A DNA stretch of 64,000 nucleotides from Saccharopolyspora indica (GCF_027853965.1 NZ_JAQGLB010000018.1:1-64000); one strand, 5' to 3'. Shown: positions 1 through 9,638, counted from the stretch's first letter. The notes: generated by a model from the letters alone, not told the origin. Numbers and translations: made by a program.

Positions 1-53
1 CCCCACCCCGGGCGTGCGCCCTACGCAGGCGCGCTCACGACCTCCACGCGGGA

Positions 54-1280
54 TCAGTCCGTCGCGGTGGTGTCCCAGCCGTAGTCCGGCAGCGCGAAGA
101 ACTCGTCGCCGTTGAGGCGGTCCACCTCACCGGAGGCCATCGCCGCGATCAGCGATTCGACTCCGGTCCGCACCGACTGGATGAGCATGCCCTTCTGCTT
201 CTGCCCGAGGTCGTCCTGCTGACCGCGGACTTCGAACAGCACGGTCGCCGATCCGTTCAGCGCGAACGCCGACCGGCCCTGGCCCGCGTACTCGCGCTCC
301 TGCGGGTGCAGGTAGCGGCCCACCCCGACCAGCGGCGACTGCGAGCCGTAGGCGGCCTGGATGCCGCGCGCCACCGACAGCGCGTAGCGGCGGGACTTGT
401 CCTGGTCGAGCAGCGGGTACTGCTCCTGGTACGCCGCACCGTCGTTGACGCCGAGCGGCGGGTAGTCCAGCGCCACCGAGATGAGCTTGCCGTCCTGCGG
501 CCCGCCCGTGGTGCGCCCGCACGGCCCCATGTGGTGCAGGTCCACCACCGCGTCGACCGCGCCGAACTCCGCGCGCAGCGCCAGGTAGGTGTCCCGGATG
601 GTCCGCGATTCCGGCGACAGGAAGAACCCCGCGTCGACCTGCCGGCCGGGCAGGTCCTCGGGCCGCGGCACGTAGTCCAGGTCCGGGTTGAAGTCGCGGT
701 TCAGGTCGAAGCCCGGCTGGTCGATCCCGTCGCCGTTCGGGCTGTGGTACCAGGCCGTCGGGGCACCGGCGAGCTGCGGGTGGTCGGCCACCACCTGGTC
801 CCACGGCACGACGTTCATGCGCCGGTTCAGCTCGCCGCCGTCGGGGTTGACCATCGGCAGCGCCACCAGGGTGATCGACGACAGCAGCTGCTCGGTCGCG
901 GCGTCCCGGCTGGTGCCGAGGTCCTTCAGGATGCCGAGCAGCGCCTCGGTGCCGGTCCGCTCGTTGCCGTGGATCGCGCTCTGCACCATCAGCACTCGCG
1001 GGCCGGTCCCGACGCGCGCGGACCACAGCTCCCGGCCCTGCTTGCTGGCGCCGACCTGCTGCACGCGGACCCGGCCTGCCGAGGTGCTCTCGATGTCCCG
1101 CAGCGCTTTCCCGAGCTCAGCGTGATCGGTCCAGCCGCTCCACTGCGGATCGTCGAAGGTCTTGCACTGCCCGGGCCCCTCCGGCGGTGCCGCCTGCACC
1201 GGTGCGGCGATTCCGGCCATCGCCGCCGAGCCGACGGCGACCAGGGCGAATGACGTTCTCCAACGCGGAATTCGACTCAC
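54..1280 (-). CDS. Secreted M14-family zinc carboxypeptidase
   Basis: A 408-residue protein from a GTG start at 1280. The first ~30 residues form a Sec signal peptide: basic start, hydrophobic core, Ala-rich end near PVQA-A. The M14 fold is shown by HxxE in HGNERTG (His104, Glu107), the substrate-binding stretch DLNRDFNPD near 192-200, the third zinc ligand in DLHHMG (His249 or His250) and the catalytic Glu in LFEVRG (Glu350). It should remove C-terminal residues from peptides, or cleave related amides of peptidoglycan stems, outside the cell. The upstream frame stays open to 1403, but GTG at 1280 gives a clean signal peptide and has a modest AGGA just before it. No operon partner is visible; the gene lies alone downstream of the acyl-CoA dehydrogenase. 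Family is sure, substrate is not. Confidence 0.88.
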   Translation of the reverse strand: MSRIPRWRTSFALVAVGSAAMAGIAAPVQAAPPEGPGQCKTFDDPQWSGWTDHAELGKALRDIESTSAGRVRVQQVGASKQGRELWSARVGTGPRVLMVQSAIHGNERTGTEALLGILKDLGTSRDAATEQLLSSITLVALPMVNPDGGELNRRMNVVPWDQVVADHPQLAGAPTAWYHSPNGDGIDQPGFDLNRDFNPDLDYVPRPEDLPGRQVDAGFFLSPESRTIRDTYLALRAEFGAVDAVVDLHHMGPCGRTTGGPQDGKLISVALDYPPLGVNDGAAYQEQYPLLDQDKSRRYALSVARGIQAAYGSQSPLVGVGRYLHPQEREYAGQGRSAFALNGSATVLFEVRGQQDDLGQKQKGMLIQSVRTGVESLIAAMASGEVDRLNGDEFFALPDYGWDTTATD

Positions 1281-1518
1281 AGTCCTACATCTCCGTTCGC
1301 GGATCGCACGCTGCGGAGCCCGGAATCCCGGCGCACCGATCCCGCCGCGTTTCCGAGCACATCGCACTGCCGAGAATGCCCAGGGCGCGGATCGTCCTGG
1401 CACGGGCCGGTTCCCGGAACCGCCTGATCGGCCGGGATCACAGCTGAGGACTCTAAGTTCGCGTCATTGCGGAGTCAATCTCCCGGAACGAACGGATTTT
1501 CCGGTCCAGTCGCTCGCG

Positions 1519-1552
1519 CGGAGCGCCCCGCGAGCCGGTTCGGGGCGCTCCG
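1519..1552 (-). terminator. Hairpin after the acyl-CoA dehydrogenase gene
   Basis: A perfect 12-bp stem (1519-1530 with 1541-1552, arm CGGAGCGCCCCG) with a 10-base loop sits 8 bases after the stop of the minus-strand gene at 1561. There is no U-tract, which is usual for actinobacterial terminators. Confidence 0.6.
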
Positions 1553-1560
1553 AGGGTCCG

Positions 1561-2706
1561 TCAGAGACCGAGGTCCTTGGCGATGATCGTCTTCATCACC
1601 TCGGTCGTGCCGCCGAAGATGCGGGTGACGCGCGCGTCGGCGTACATGCGGGCGATCGGGTACTCCATGATGTAGCCGTAGCCGCCGTGCAGCTGCAGGC
1701 ACCGGTCGACCACTGTGGACTGGAGCTCGGTGCAGTACACCTTGACCTTCGCCGCGTCGGCCGCCGAGAGCTCCCCGGCGTCGTGCTCGTCGAGCGCGCG
1801 GTCCAGCAGCGCCCGCCCCGCCTCGATCTGCACCGCGCACCCGGCCAGCTCGAACTTGCTGTTCTGGAAGCTGCCCACCGGCTTGCCGAAGACCTCGCGC
1901 TCGCGCACGTAGTCCAGCGTCATGCGCAGCGCCGCTTCCGCCGCGGCCTGCCCGGACACCGCGATGCCCAGCCGCTCCTGGGGCAGGTTCGCGCCCAGGT
2001 GCTGGAAGGCGCGGCCCTCCTCCCCGAGCAGGTTCGCCGCCGGGACCCGCACCTCGTCGAAGAACAGCTCCGCGGTGTCCTGCGCCTTGAGGCCGAGCTT
2101 CTCCAGGTTGCGGCCCCGGCTGAACCCGGGCATGTCGCGCTCCACGACCAGCAGCGACAGACCGTCGCGCCGATCTTCGCCCCGCCCGGTGCGGGCCACC
2201 ACGATCACCAGGTCCGCGTTGTGACCACCGGTGATGAACGTCTTGGCGCCGTTGAGCACGTAGTGGTCGCCGTCGCGGGTGGCGGTGGTGGCCATGCCCG
2301 CCAGGTCCGATCCGGTGCCGGGCTCGGTCATGGCGATGGAGCTCATCAGCTCACCGCTGGCCAGGCCCGGCAGCCAGCGCTGCTTCTGCTCGGCGTCGCA
2401 CAGCGAGATGAAGTAGGGCACCACCACATCGGTGTGCACTTTGGACCCGCCCAGCGAAACACCGGCGCGAGCGGTCTCCTCGGTGATGACGGCGTTGAAC
2501 TTGAAGCTGCTCGTCCCGCCGCCGCCGTACTCCTCGGGCACCTGCAGCCCGAGCATCCCGACCGCACCGGCCTTGCGGAACAGCTCCCGCGGCACCAGCC
2601 CGGCCTTCTCCCAGTCGGCGAAGTGCGGCACGACCTCCTTGGCCAGGAACTCCCGGACCACCTCCCGGAACGCCTGGTGCTCGGCCCCATAAGCAGTGCT
2701 GCGCAT
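1561..2706 (-). CDS. Acyl-CoA dehydrogenase
   Basis: A 381-residue flavoprotein that makes the first alpha,beta-double bond in beta-oxidation of acyl-CoAs. All three ACAD domains are visible: the N-terminal helical domain, the middle domain with SIAMTEPGTGSDLAG near 127-141, and the C-terminal helical domain with the QLHGGYGY and FGGTTEV signatures. The position that holds the catalytic Glu in medium-chain enzymes (YEGT) is Gly here (FGGT). A Glu in the helix before the VFGKPVGSFQ segment matches the site used by long-chain and isovaleryl enzymes, so the base has probably moved; this is an inference from motif comparison. The start at 2706 has a strong GGGAGG ribosome site. A thiolase gene lies upstream on the same strand, beyond a 190-base gap that holds a large palindrome. 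Confidence 0.92.
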   Translation of the reverse strand: MRSTAYGAEHQAFREVVREFLAKEVVPHFADWEKAGLVPRELFRKAGAVGMLGLQVPEEYGGGGTSSFKFNAVITEETARAGVSLGGSKVHTDVVVPYFISLCDAEQKQRWLPGLASGELMSSIAMTEPGTGSDLAGMATTATRDGDHYVLNGAKTFITGGHNADLVIVVARTGRGEDRRDGLSLLVVERDMPGFSRGRNLEKLGLKAQDTAELFFDEVRVPAANLLGEEGRAFQHLGANLPQERLGIAVSGQAAAEAALRMTLDYVREREVFGKPVGSFQNSKFELAGCAVQIEAGRALLDRALDEHDAGELSAADAAKVKVYCTELQSTVVDRCLQLHGGYGYIMEYPIARMYADARVTRIFGGTTEVMKTIIAKDLGL

Positions 2707-2789
2707 CCGTTCCTCCCACTCCTCTCACCTGCGGTGAACACGGCTCCGTGCGTGCCCGGCCTGGGATCGCCCCGTTCCGCTGGGCAGGG

Positions 2790-2839
2790 GGTCCGTGAGC
2801 GTTTTGGGGTGCTATGACGCCCCAAAACACTCACGGACC
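2790..2839. repeat. Large intergenic palindrome (20-bp arms)
   Basis: Arms 2790-2809 and 2820-2839 are complementary over 20 bases with one mismatch (C against T in GTGAGYGTTTTGGGG), around a 10-base loop. It lies between two co-directional beta-oxidation genes. It could act as a terminator or be a dispersed palindromic repeat; it is unlike the other palindromes in this window. Confidence 0.7.
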
Positions 2840-2896
2840 ACCCACCCGACCGGCAGCCGGGCAACCCCTCGCGCCCCGCCTCCGGCACGGCTCGTC

Positions 2897-4030
2897 TCAG
2901 AGGAGTTCGAGGATGGTGGCGTTGGCCATGCCGCCGCCCTCGCACATCGTCTGGAGGCCGTAGCGGACGCCGTTGTCCCGCATGTGGTGCACCAGGCGGG
3001 TCATCAGGACCGCGCCGGAGCCGCCCAGCGGGTGACCGACGGCGATCGCGCCACCGAGCGGGTTGAGGCGGGCCGGGTCCGCACCGGTCTCGGCCAGCCA
3101 GGCCAGCGGCACCGGCGCGAACGCCTCGTTGACCTCGAACGCGCCGATGTCGCCGATGCCGAGCCCGGCCTTGCGCAGCGCCTTGTGCGTGGCGGGCCAC
3201 GGCGCGGACAGCATCATCACCGGGTCATCACCGGCCAGCACCGCGGTGTGCACCCGCGCGATCGGCCGCAGGCCGCGTTCGCGGGAGATGTCGCTGGTGG
3301 TGATGAGCAGTGCGCCGCTGCCGTCGGAGATCTGCGAGGCGTTGCCCGCGGTGATGACGCCGTCCTCGCGGAACGCCGTCTTGAGCTTGCCCAGCGACTC
3401 CAGGCTGCCGCCGCGCCGCACGCCCTCGTCGGTGCGCAGCTCCGGCAGCTCCACCAGCTGCCCGTCGAACGCGCCGGAGTCGATGGCCGCGGCGGCCTTC
3501 GCGTGCGAGGACAGCGAGTACTCGTCGAGCTGCTGCCGGGAGAAGCCCCACTTCTCGGCCACCATCTCCGCGCCGATGCCCTGGTTGAAGCCCCGCACGC
3601 CGTAGCGCTCCAGCACCGAGCCGGGCAGCACCCTGTCCACGCCCTGGCGGGCGAATCCCATCGGCACCCGGCTCATCGACTCCACGCCGCCCGCCACGGC
3701 GATGTCGTAGTAGCCCGCGACGACCCCGGCTGCGGCGGCGTGCACGGCCTGCTGGCTGGAGCCGCACTGCCGGTCCACCGAGGTGGCGGGCACCGATTCG
3801 GGCCAGCCAGCGGCCAGCACCGAGGTCCGCGCGATGTTGCCCGCCTGCTCCCCCGCCTGGCTCACGCAGCCCCACACCACGTCGTCGACGTCGGCCGGTT
3901 CGATCCCGGCGCGCTCCACCAGCGCGTTGAGCACCCGGGCGGACAGGTCCGCGGGATGGATCCCGGCCAGCGCACCGTTGCGCTTGCCGACCGGCGTGCG
4001 CACGGCCTCGACGATGACTGCGTCCCTCAT
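2897..4030 (-). CDS. Thiolase (acetyl-CoA C-acyltransferase)
   Basis: A 377-residue thiolase that cleaves 3-ketoacyl-CoA to acetyl-CoA or runs the reverse condensation. Visible catalytic signatures are the nucleophilic Cys in VDRQCGSSQQ, the His in GGAIAVGHPLGGSGA and the C-terminal MCEGGGMANA. The frame is open to 4129 and there are two near ATG codons; ATG at 4030 is chosen because GGAG lies six bases before it, whereas the ATG at 4036 touches the GGAG. With the nearby acyl-CoA dehydrogenase it forms a partial fatty-acid or branched-acid oxidation locus. The hydratase and hydroxyacyl dehydrogenase are not in the window. Both degradative (FadA-like) and biosynthetic roles fit; the acyl-CoA dehydrogenase next door favours degradation. 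Confidence 0.92.
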   Translation of the reverse strand: MRDAVIVEAVRTPVGKRNGALAGIHPADLSARVLNALVERAGIEPADVDDVVWGCVSQAGEQAGNIARTSVLAAGWPESVPATSVDRQCGSSQQAVHAAAAGVVAGYYDIAVAGGVESMSRVPMGFARQGVDRVLPGSVLERYGVRGFNQGIGAEMVAEKWGFSRQQLDEYSLSSHAKAAAAIDSGAFDGQLVELPELRTDEGVRRGGSLESLGKLKTAFREDGVITAGNASQISDGSGALLITTSDISRERGLRPIARVHTAVLAGDDPVMMLSAPWPATHKALRKAGLGIGDIGAFEVNEAFAPVPLAWLAETGADPARLNPLGGAIAVGHPLGGSGAVLMTRLVHHMRDNGVRYGLQTMCEGGGMANATILELL

Positions 4031-4141
4031 CTGCATCTCCTGTCCGGAAACCGGCGGGCCAGGATTCGAATGAACCACCGGAGGCCGCCCCCGGGCAAAG
4101 ATCAGACCCAGAACGCTCGGATAGGCCACGCCTATGCACCG

Positions 4142-4747
4142 CTACGGGAGCGGCGGCAGCGCGTCGAGCAGGCCGTCGAAGGCCGCGAGGTCGTAGCGGT
4201 CCGGCCGGGCACCTGGCTGCGGGAGCTCGGCGTCTGGCAGCTGCCAGACGACCCGGCCCGGGCTCACCGCCGCCCAGGCGCGGTACCACTGTTCGAGGGG
4301 CTCCGACAACCGCGCGTGGAGGTCGAAGTGACGGCGCCGGCGGGTGGGATCACCGGCTCGCCGCCGCCGCAGCACCGGCAGCGGCGGCAGCGTCACCAGG
4401 ACCAGATCGGCCAGCCCCAGCCGCTTCTCGGCCACCGCTGCCCGGGCCGCCGCTGCCTCCGCTCCGAACCGGGCGGCCGGGCCTTCGCCGATCGCGGCGA
4501 GGCACCAGCTGTAGTGCAGCTTGAGCGGATCGCTGTCGCACACCGCGAGGCCCGTCGCCCGCTCCTGGTCGAGCGCGGCTGCCCACCGCCCGGCGTTGAC
4601 CGCGCTCCAGTAGCTCGCCTGCGCCGCCGGATCGCCGACCGGCTCGCGTCCGGTCGGTTGGTACTCGCCGACGACGTGACCGGGGAAGTGGCGGCGGCAC
4701 CACGTGGTCTTGCCCGCGGCGCTCGGGCCCTCGACGACGACGATCAC
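4142..4747 (-). CDS. Small P-loop kinase-like NTPase
   Basis: A 201-residue protein beginning with a Walker A motif, GPSAAGKTT at residues 7-15, on the first beta strand, as in nucleoside, gluconate or antibiotic-modifying kinases. The rest shows the alpha/beta pattern of such kinases (DSDPLKLHYSW, LADLVLVTLPPLPVLRRRRAGDPTRRRR), where the Arg-rich segment looks like a lid. The substrate cannot be named. The start is GTG at 4747, ten bases after the end of the MFS transporter gene on the same strand, so the two are probably cotranscribed. That suggests, without proving, that the kinase acts on the transported compound or in the same resistance or salvage function. Confidence 0.7.
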   Translation of the reverse strand: MIVVVEGPSAAGKTTWCRRHFPGHVVGEYQPTGREPVGDPAAQASYWSAVNAGRWAAALDQERATGLAVCDSDPLKLHYSWCLAAIGEGPAARFGAEAAAARAAVAEKRLGLADLVLVTLPPLPVLRRRRAGDPTRRRRHFDLHARLSEPLEQWYRAWAAVSPGRVVWQLPDAELPQPGARPDRYDLAAFDGLLDALPPLP

Positions 4748-4757
4748 AGCGCGTCTC

Positions 4758-6056
4758 TCACGCCCCGAGGATACGGCGGGCGTCGCGGTCGGGGTCGACC
4801 AGCAGCGCGGTGATCAGGCCGCCGACCACGGCCGCCAGGCCGAAGACCTGGAAGGCCAGGGCGAAGCCCTCGCTCGGCGTCGGCGCGACGTCCACCAGCC
4901 AGCCGGTCAGCGCCGGAGCGATCAGCCCCGACGACGACTGCAGCGCCAGGAAGACGCCCAGCGTTCCGGACTGCTGGGCGGGCGGGCAGATCTGGGACAC
5001 CGCCGCCGTCCCCAGCGGCAGCGCCACCGTCCCGATGCCGTAGCCGACCACCACCGCGATGATCGCCAGCACCGGTGAGACCAGGTACGGCAGCAGCGCG
5101 AGCAGCGCACCTCCGACCAGCAGGCCGCCCGCGGGCACCAGACCGCGCTGCACCCGGGCGCTCGAACCGCGCGCCACGGCGCGGTCGCTGAACCAGGAGA
5201 CCACCAGCATCGCGGTCATGCCCGAGATGCTCGGCAGGCCGAACATCACCCCGGCCTGCAACCGGTCGATGCCGAGCCCGACCTCGAAGTAGGACGGCAG
5301 CCAGGTCAGGATCACCGACACCAGCCCGTACATGGTGAAGGTGCCGACGACGCAGCCGAGGAAGGTGCGCGACAGCGCGATCCGCCGGAACGGCACCCGG
5401 TTCACGACCGGCGCCGATTCCGCGCGCCCCAGCGGCGCCGCGTACGGCCCCTGCCGCCCGATCAGCGCCCAGGCCAGCGCCCACACGACCCCGGCCACGG
5501 CCAGCGTGACGAACGACGCCCGCCAGCCCCACACCGCCACGATCAGCGCCAGCAGCGGGGCGATGGCGATCTTGGCGATCGACGCGCCGGAGGACAGCCA
5601 CGCCGCCGGGAAGCTGCGCTTCTCCTTCGGGAACCACTCGAAGGCCCCGGCGGCGGCCAGCGCGCCCGAGGGCCCTTCCGCCGCGCCGAGCCCGATCCGG
5701 CTGATCAGCAAGGTGGCGAAGCTGGCCGAGACGAGCACCGGCACCATGGTCAGCGACCACAGCGCGGCCAGCGTGAACAGCACCCACTTGGTCCGGACCC
5801 GGTTGCCGATGAAGCCGACGGTCAGCCCGGCGATGCTGAACAGGAAGAAGAAGGCGCTGCCGATGAACCCGACCTGCGCCGAGGTCAGCCCGAGCTCCTC
5901 CTTCAACGGCTGCGCGGCGATGCCGAACACCGTCTTGTCGGCCCAGTTGACCACCACGAACAGCACCAGCATGCCGGTGATCACCCAGGCCATCACCGGC
6001 CGCTGGACGGGCGCTGCGGTACCGGGCGGGGCTTCGTGCACTCTGTCGACGGACAT
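4758..6056 (-). CDS. MFS transporter (ACS/sugar-acid-type)
   Basis: A 432-residue integral membrane protein with about 12 hydrophobic helices. The pattern NWADKTVFGIAAQPLKEELGLTSAQVGFIGSAFFFLF in the first two helices is typical of the anion:cation symporter branch of the major facilitator superfamily, which moves organic acids such as sugar acids, phthalate or hydroxybenzoates. The motif RIGLGAAEGPSGALAAAGAFEWFPKEKR, in helices 4 and 5, supports the same branch. ATG at 6056 has GAAGGGA upstream. A kinase-like gene follows ten bases downstream. Substrate unknown. Confidence 0.87.
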   Translation of the reverse strand: MSVDRVHEAPPGTAAPVQRPVMAWVITGMLVLFVVVNWADKTVFGIAAQPLKEELGLTSAQVGFIGSAFFFLFSIAGLTVGFIGNRVRTKWVLFTLAALWSLTMVPVLVSASFATLLISRIGLGAAEGPSGALAAAGAFEWFPKEKRSFPAAWLSSGASIAKIAIAPLLALIVAVWGWRASFVTLAVAGVVWALAWALIGRQGPYAAPLGRAESAPVVNRVPFRRIALSRTFLGCVVGTFTMYGLVSVILTWLPSYFEVGLGIDRLQAGVMFGLPSISGMTAMLVVSWFSDRAVARGSSARVQRGLVPAGGLLVGGALLALLPYLVSPVLAIIAVVVGYGIGTVALPLGTAAVSQICPPAQQSGTLGVFLALQSSSGLIAPALTGWLVDVAPTPSEGFALAFQVFGLAAVVGGLITALLVDPDRDARRILGA

Positions 6057-6283
6057 GCGCGGTCCCTTCGGGAAAGTCCGGGAGAGGCGACTGCCCGCCC
6101 ATTGAACGAGACCCGGATCACACCGTCAAAGAGCAACGCGCGAACGCACCGATAGCCCACCACTATGGACACCCGCGGGAACCGAAAACCACCACCTCCC
6201 AACTTGTTGCGCAGAACGAAACACAAGAAGAGCCCCATCGAACGCTGTCATGTCAGCGCACGAGTGGAGCGGACGCGCCGCTC

Positions 6284-9200
6284 TCAGCAGCAGGCGTGGC
6301 CGGAGGTGTACTCCGCGCCGTGCCACCAGTACCCCTGCTGCTCCGGGAGGGTTCGGACGGTGTGCGCCGGTCGTGCCGGAGGCTTCGCGGCTGGCTCGCC
6401 GATCAGCTCCTCGACGGTGTGCAGGACCCCGTCGAGCATCACCTGGCGGACCTGGGCGACGGCGTTGATGTCGGCCAGCGGATCGCCCTGCACGAAGGCG
6501 AGATCCGCGAGCTTGCCCGCGGCGACCGTGCCCAGCTGCTCGCTCATGCCGAGCACTCGCGCACCACCCGACGTGGCCGCGCGCAGGACGTCGTGGTTGT
6601 CGATCCCGTTGCGCGCCATCGTGTCGAGGTTCAGGTGGTAGAAGATCCCGTGCGGCACCAGAGGTGAATCGGTGCCGACGGCGATGTTCCCGCCCGCCGC
6701 CACCATCCTGCGCACGATGTCCACCTGCCGCGCGTTGTACCTCAGCTCGAGCTCCGGGTAGCGGCCCGCCGCTTCCTCCACCTCGGTGCGGAACTCCTCG
6801 TACATCTCCTCGGGCAGCAACGCCTTCAGCCGCGGGTCCTCCAGCGCCCACTCCGCGTAGTGGTAGACCGCCGGGGTCGCTGCGCCGGCCAGTCCCAGCG
6901 TCGGCGTCGAGGTCATGCCCGCCCGCACCAGGGTGTCGATCACGTCGGCGTAGGCGCGGCCGGTGTGGCTCTCCTTGTGCCGGTGGCCGTAGCGGCTGGT
7001 GGCGCCGGTGTGCTCGACCGCGTCCGCGCCCAGCGCGGCCGGTCCGTACAGGTAGTGCGAGCTCACCGGCACGCCGCTGGCGTGCGCCTGCTCGATCGCC
7101 TCCCGCTGGCGGGAGTACGGCAGGCGGACGTAGGTCTTGACCATGTCGTGGCCGAGCTCGCCGACCCGCTCCAGCTCCCGGCGCAGCTCGTCGGCGTCGG
7201 TGACGGGCCGGTTGCTGTCGTAGTACACCCGGCCGCCGTCGACGATCTCCCCGGCGGCGAACAGCCGCGGCCCGAGCCTGCGCCCCGACTCGTGCGCCTC
7301 CTTGGCCTCCACCGCGAGGTAGTGGCCCGAGCCGGGCGAGCGCACCGAGGTGACGCCGAAGGACAGCCACAGCCGCGGGATCCGGTTGCTCTCCTGCCAC
7401 GGCAGGTGCTCGTGCGCGGCGATCAGGCCCGGCAGCACCGTCAGGTCCCGGGCGTCGATCACCTCCGGTGCGGCGAGGTCCCTGCCGACCGCCGCGATCC
7501 GGTTGCCGCGGACCAGGACGTCCACGTCGCGGCGCAGTTCCCGGTGCTCGCCGTCCCACAGCGCTCCGGCCCGGACCACGACCTCGCCGTCCGGCCGCCG
7601 CGGCCGCCAGGTCAGCCGCGTGGGCATCGACCGCACCGCGCCGCTGCGCACGTCGGCGATCCGGATGCGCCCGTTGGACAGGTAGAGCAGGGTGCGGGAA
7701 TCACCGCCCCAGCTCGGGCAGTCCCCGGTCTCCTCGCTGATCCGCCGCGGCGTGCCCACCGGCCGCGCCTGATCATCCACATCGGACACCCAGACGGTGC
7801 CGGACACCACGAAAGCCGCGCTACGCCCGTCCGGCGAGTACACCGGGCCCGCGTCGATCCGGTTGGCCAGCGACCGGCCCGGCAGCGCCGGCGTGTACTC
7901 CGCCGCGCCGGTGGCCACGTCCACCGTCAGCACCTGGTTGCTGCCCTCCCGGTAGCGCCTGGTCACCGGGACGAACCCGGCCAGCCCCAGCTTGCTGCCG
8001 TCGGCGCTGAAGCACGGCCTGCCGGGCCTGTTGAGCGAACCGATGATCTTGCGCACCGCCCCGGTCGCCAGTTCCACGGTGCACACCCAGCTCTGGGAGA
8101 GGAAGGCGACGCTGCGCCCGTCCGGGCTGAACGCGGGCGCCCGCTCGTCCCCGTCGAGATCGGTCAGCTGCCGCTGCTCACCGGTGGTGAGGTCGTGCAG
8201 CCACAGGTCGAGCCTGCCGTTGCGGTCGCTGGTGAACACCAGCGTCCGGCCGTCCGGCGACCAGGCCGGTGCGCCGTTGAAGTTGCCGTCGACCACGACC
8301 TCCTCGGGTTCCTCGTCGCGCCGCAGCAACCAGATGCCGCCGAGCGCCTGGCAGGCCACCTGCTGCCCGTCCGGGGAGAGCGCGGGCCCCACCAGGCCCT
8401 TGACCGGCCGCGGTGCGGAGCTGTCGAAGTCGCGGGTGCTCGCGCGCTCCACCGCGGGCCGCACCGAGACCTCCGCGGCGAAGGGCACGTCCTGGACCTG
8501 GCCGGTGCACAGGTCGCGGCGGCGGATCTTCCCGTCGGCGGTGTAGAGCACCTCGTCTGCCGACAGCCAGCGCGGCGCGAACGGGAACACGTCCTCGTCG
8601 GGGCCCGACACCTCGCGGCCGTCGATCACCAGCACCGACCGGTCCGTGGTCAGGTGCACGTATGCGAACCGCCCGTCGGGCGCGAAGGACGGCCCGGCGA
8701 GCTGCCCTTCGGCGACCTCGACCAGGGTGCGCCGGTTGCCCGCCGAGTCCACCGCGTCGATGGCCGTCGGCGCGTTGTCCACGCCCCTGGTGAAGGCGAT
8801 CGCCGAGCCGTCGGGGAACCAGACCGGGTGCGCCTCCTGGTCGGCACCGGTGGTCCAGTCGGTGATCCGGCCGGTGGTCGGATCCAGCACCCGGATGCCG
8901 TACCGGCCGCCGGTCTCGCCGGAGAAGGCGATCCGCGTGCCGTCCGGCGAGAACCGCGGTTCGCGGTGATCGCTGGAACCGCTGGTCAGCCAGGTGAGCC
9001 CGGAGCCGTCGAGGCCCAGCAGCGCCAGGTGGAACTGACCGTCCTGGTAGGACTGGCACACGACGCGCCGCCCGTCGGGTGCGACGTCGGGCTCACCGGC
9101 CTCCTGCACCACCTCGGTGATGCGGACCGCCTCACCACCGGCCATCGGCACCACCCACAGCATGTTGAGCAGGTCGAACACCACCGCACGCCCGTCGGGC

Positions 9201-9376
9201 GAGACCGCGGCAGCCGCATTGGTGGCCTCCCGGATCACCACCTGCCGGGTACCCGCGGCTCCCGGCTCGGCGAAGGAGACCGGTTCACCGGCCAACCTGG
9301 TCAACATCCACGCGGAACCGAGTCCAGCGGCGGCACGGCCGCCGTGTGCGAAGAGCTCTCGCCGGGACAGATCCAC
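6284..9376 (-). CDS. Tat-exported amidohydrolase with TolB/PD40 beta-propeller
   Basis: About 1030 residues. The N-terminus carries a twin-arginine signal (SRRELF followed by a Gly/Ala-rich stretch), so the folded protein is exported. Residues from about 40 to 640 contain many repeats of the type APDGRRV, SPDGTRIAF, SPDGRSVAF and WSPDGRTLVFTSD, the PD40/WD40-like blades also found in TolB and prolyl oligopeptidases. The C-terminal third is an amidohydrolase: LPGLIAAHEHLPW gives the HxH metal site, AVEHTG and YGHRHKESH give later His residues and AVGTDSPLVPHG gives the Asp. It should hydrolyse an amide, imide or dipeptide-like bond outside the membrane. The start at 9376 (second of two tandem GTG codons) is six bases after AGGAGG. 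The gene is divergent from a lytic transglycosylase, so a cell-wall role is possible. Confidence 0.85.
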   Translation of the reverse strand: MDLSRRELFAHGGRAAAGLGSAWMLTRLAGEPVSFAEPGAAGTRQVVIREATNAAAAVSPDGRAVVFDLLNMLWVVPMAGGEAVRITEVVQEAGEPDVAPDGRRVVCQSYQDGQFHLALLGLDGSGLTWLTSGSSDHREPRFSPDGTRIAFSGETGGRYGIRVLDPTTGRITDWTTGADQEAHPVWFPDGSAIAFTRGVDNAPTAIDAVDSAGNRRTLVEVAEGQLAGPSFAPDGRFAYVHLTTDRSVLVIDGREVSGPDEDVFPFAPRWLSADEVLYTADGKIRRRDLCTGQVQDVPFAAEVSVRPAVERASTRDFDSSAPRPVKGLVGPALSPDGQQVACQALGGIWLLRRDEEPEEVVVDGNFNGAPAWSPDGRTLVFTSDRNGRLDLWLHDLTTGEQRQLTDLDGDERAPAFSPDGRSVAFLSQSWVCTVELATGAVRKIIGSLNRPGRPCFSADGSKLGLAGFVPVTRRYREGSNQVLTVDVATGAAEYTPALPGRSLANRIDAGPVYSPDGRSAAFVVSGTVWVSDVDDQARPVGTPRRISEETGDCPSWGGDSRTLLYLSNGRIRIADVRSGAVRSMPTRLTWRPRRPDGEVVVRAGALWDGEHRELRRDVDVLVRGNRIAAVGRDLAAPEVIDARDLTVLPGLIAAHEHLPWQESNRIPRLWLSFGVTSVRSPGSGHYLAVEAKEAHESGRRLGPRLFAAGEIVDGGRVYYDSNRPVTDADELRRELERVGELGHDMVKTYVRLPYSRQREAIEQAHASGVPVSSHYLYGPAALGADAVEHTGATSRYGHRHKESHTGRAYADVIDTLVRAGMTSTPTLGLAGAATPAVYHYAEWALEDPRLKALLPEEMYEEFRTEVEEAAGRYPELELRYNARQVDIVRRMVAAGGNIAVGTDSPLVPHGIFYHLNLDTMARNGIDNHDVLRAATSGGARVLGMSEQLGTVAAGKLADLAFVQGDPLADINAVAQVRQVMLDGVLHTVEELIGEPAAKPPARPAHTVRTLPEQQGYWWHGAEYTSGHACC

Positions 9377-9638
9377 CACGCACCTCCTGGGGAAAGCAGC
9401 GATGGCACCGCATTCAACGCGGGTCCGGCGATCTCGGCAAAGATCGTCATCCGGATGGCACAACGCCGCGACCAGCGCGAAGAAAGCGGCTCCTGCGCCG
9501 ATCGGCCGATGTCGATTCGCCCCATCGGCACAACCTCCCGGCCGCCCGGTGTTCGCCCGGTCGACCGCTTCTGGTGGTTCACAGCGCGCCGGTGGTGCGG
9601 CAAGGTCGAGCGCCGAACCGGGTGGAGGTGAGCGGATT

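Noticed and set aside
2790..2839. Attachment site or integration scar
   Set aside because: No integrase, no tRNA and no direct repeat pair nearby.
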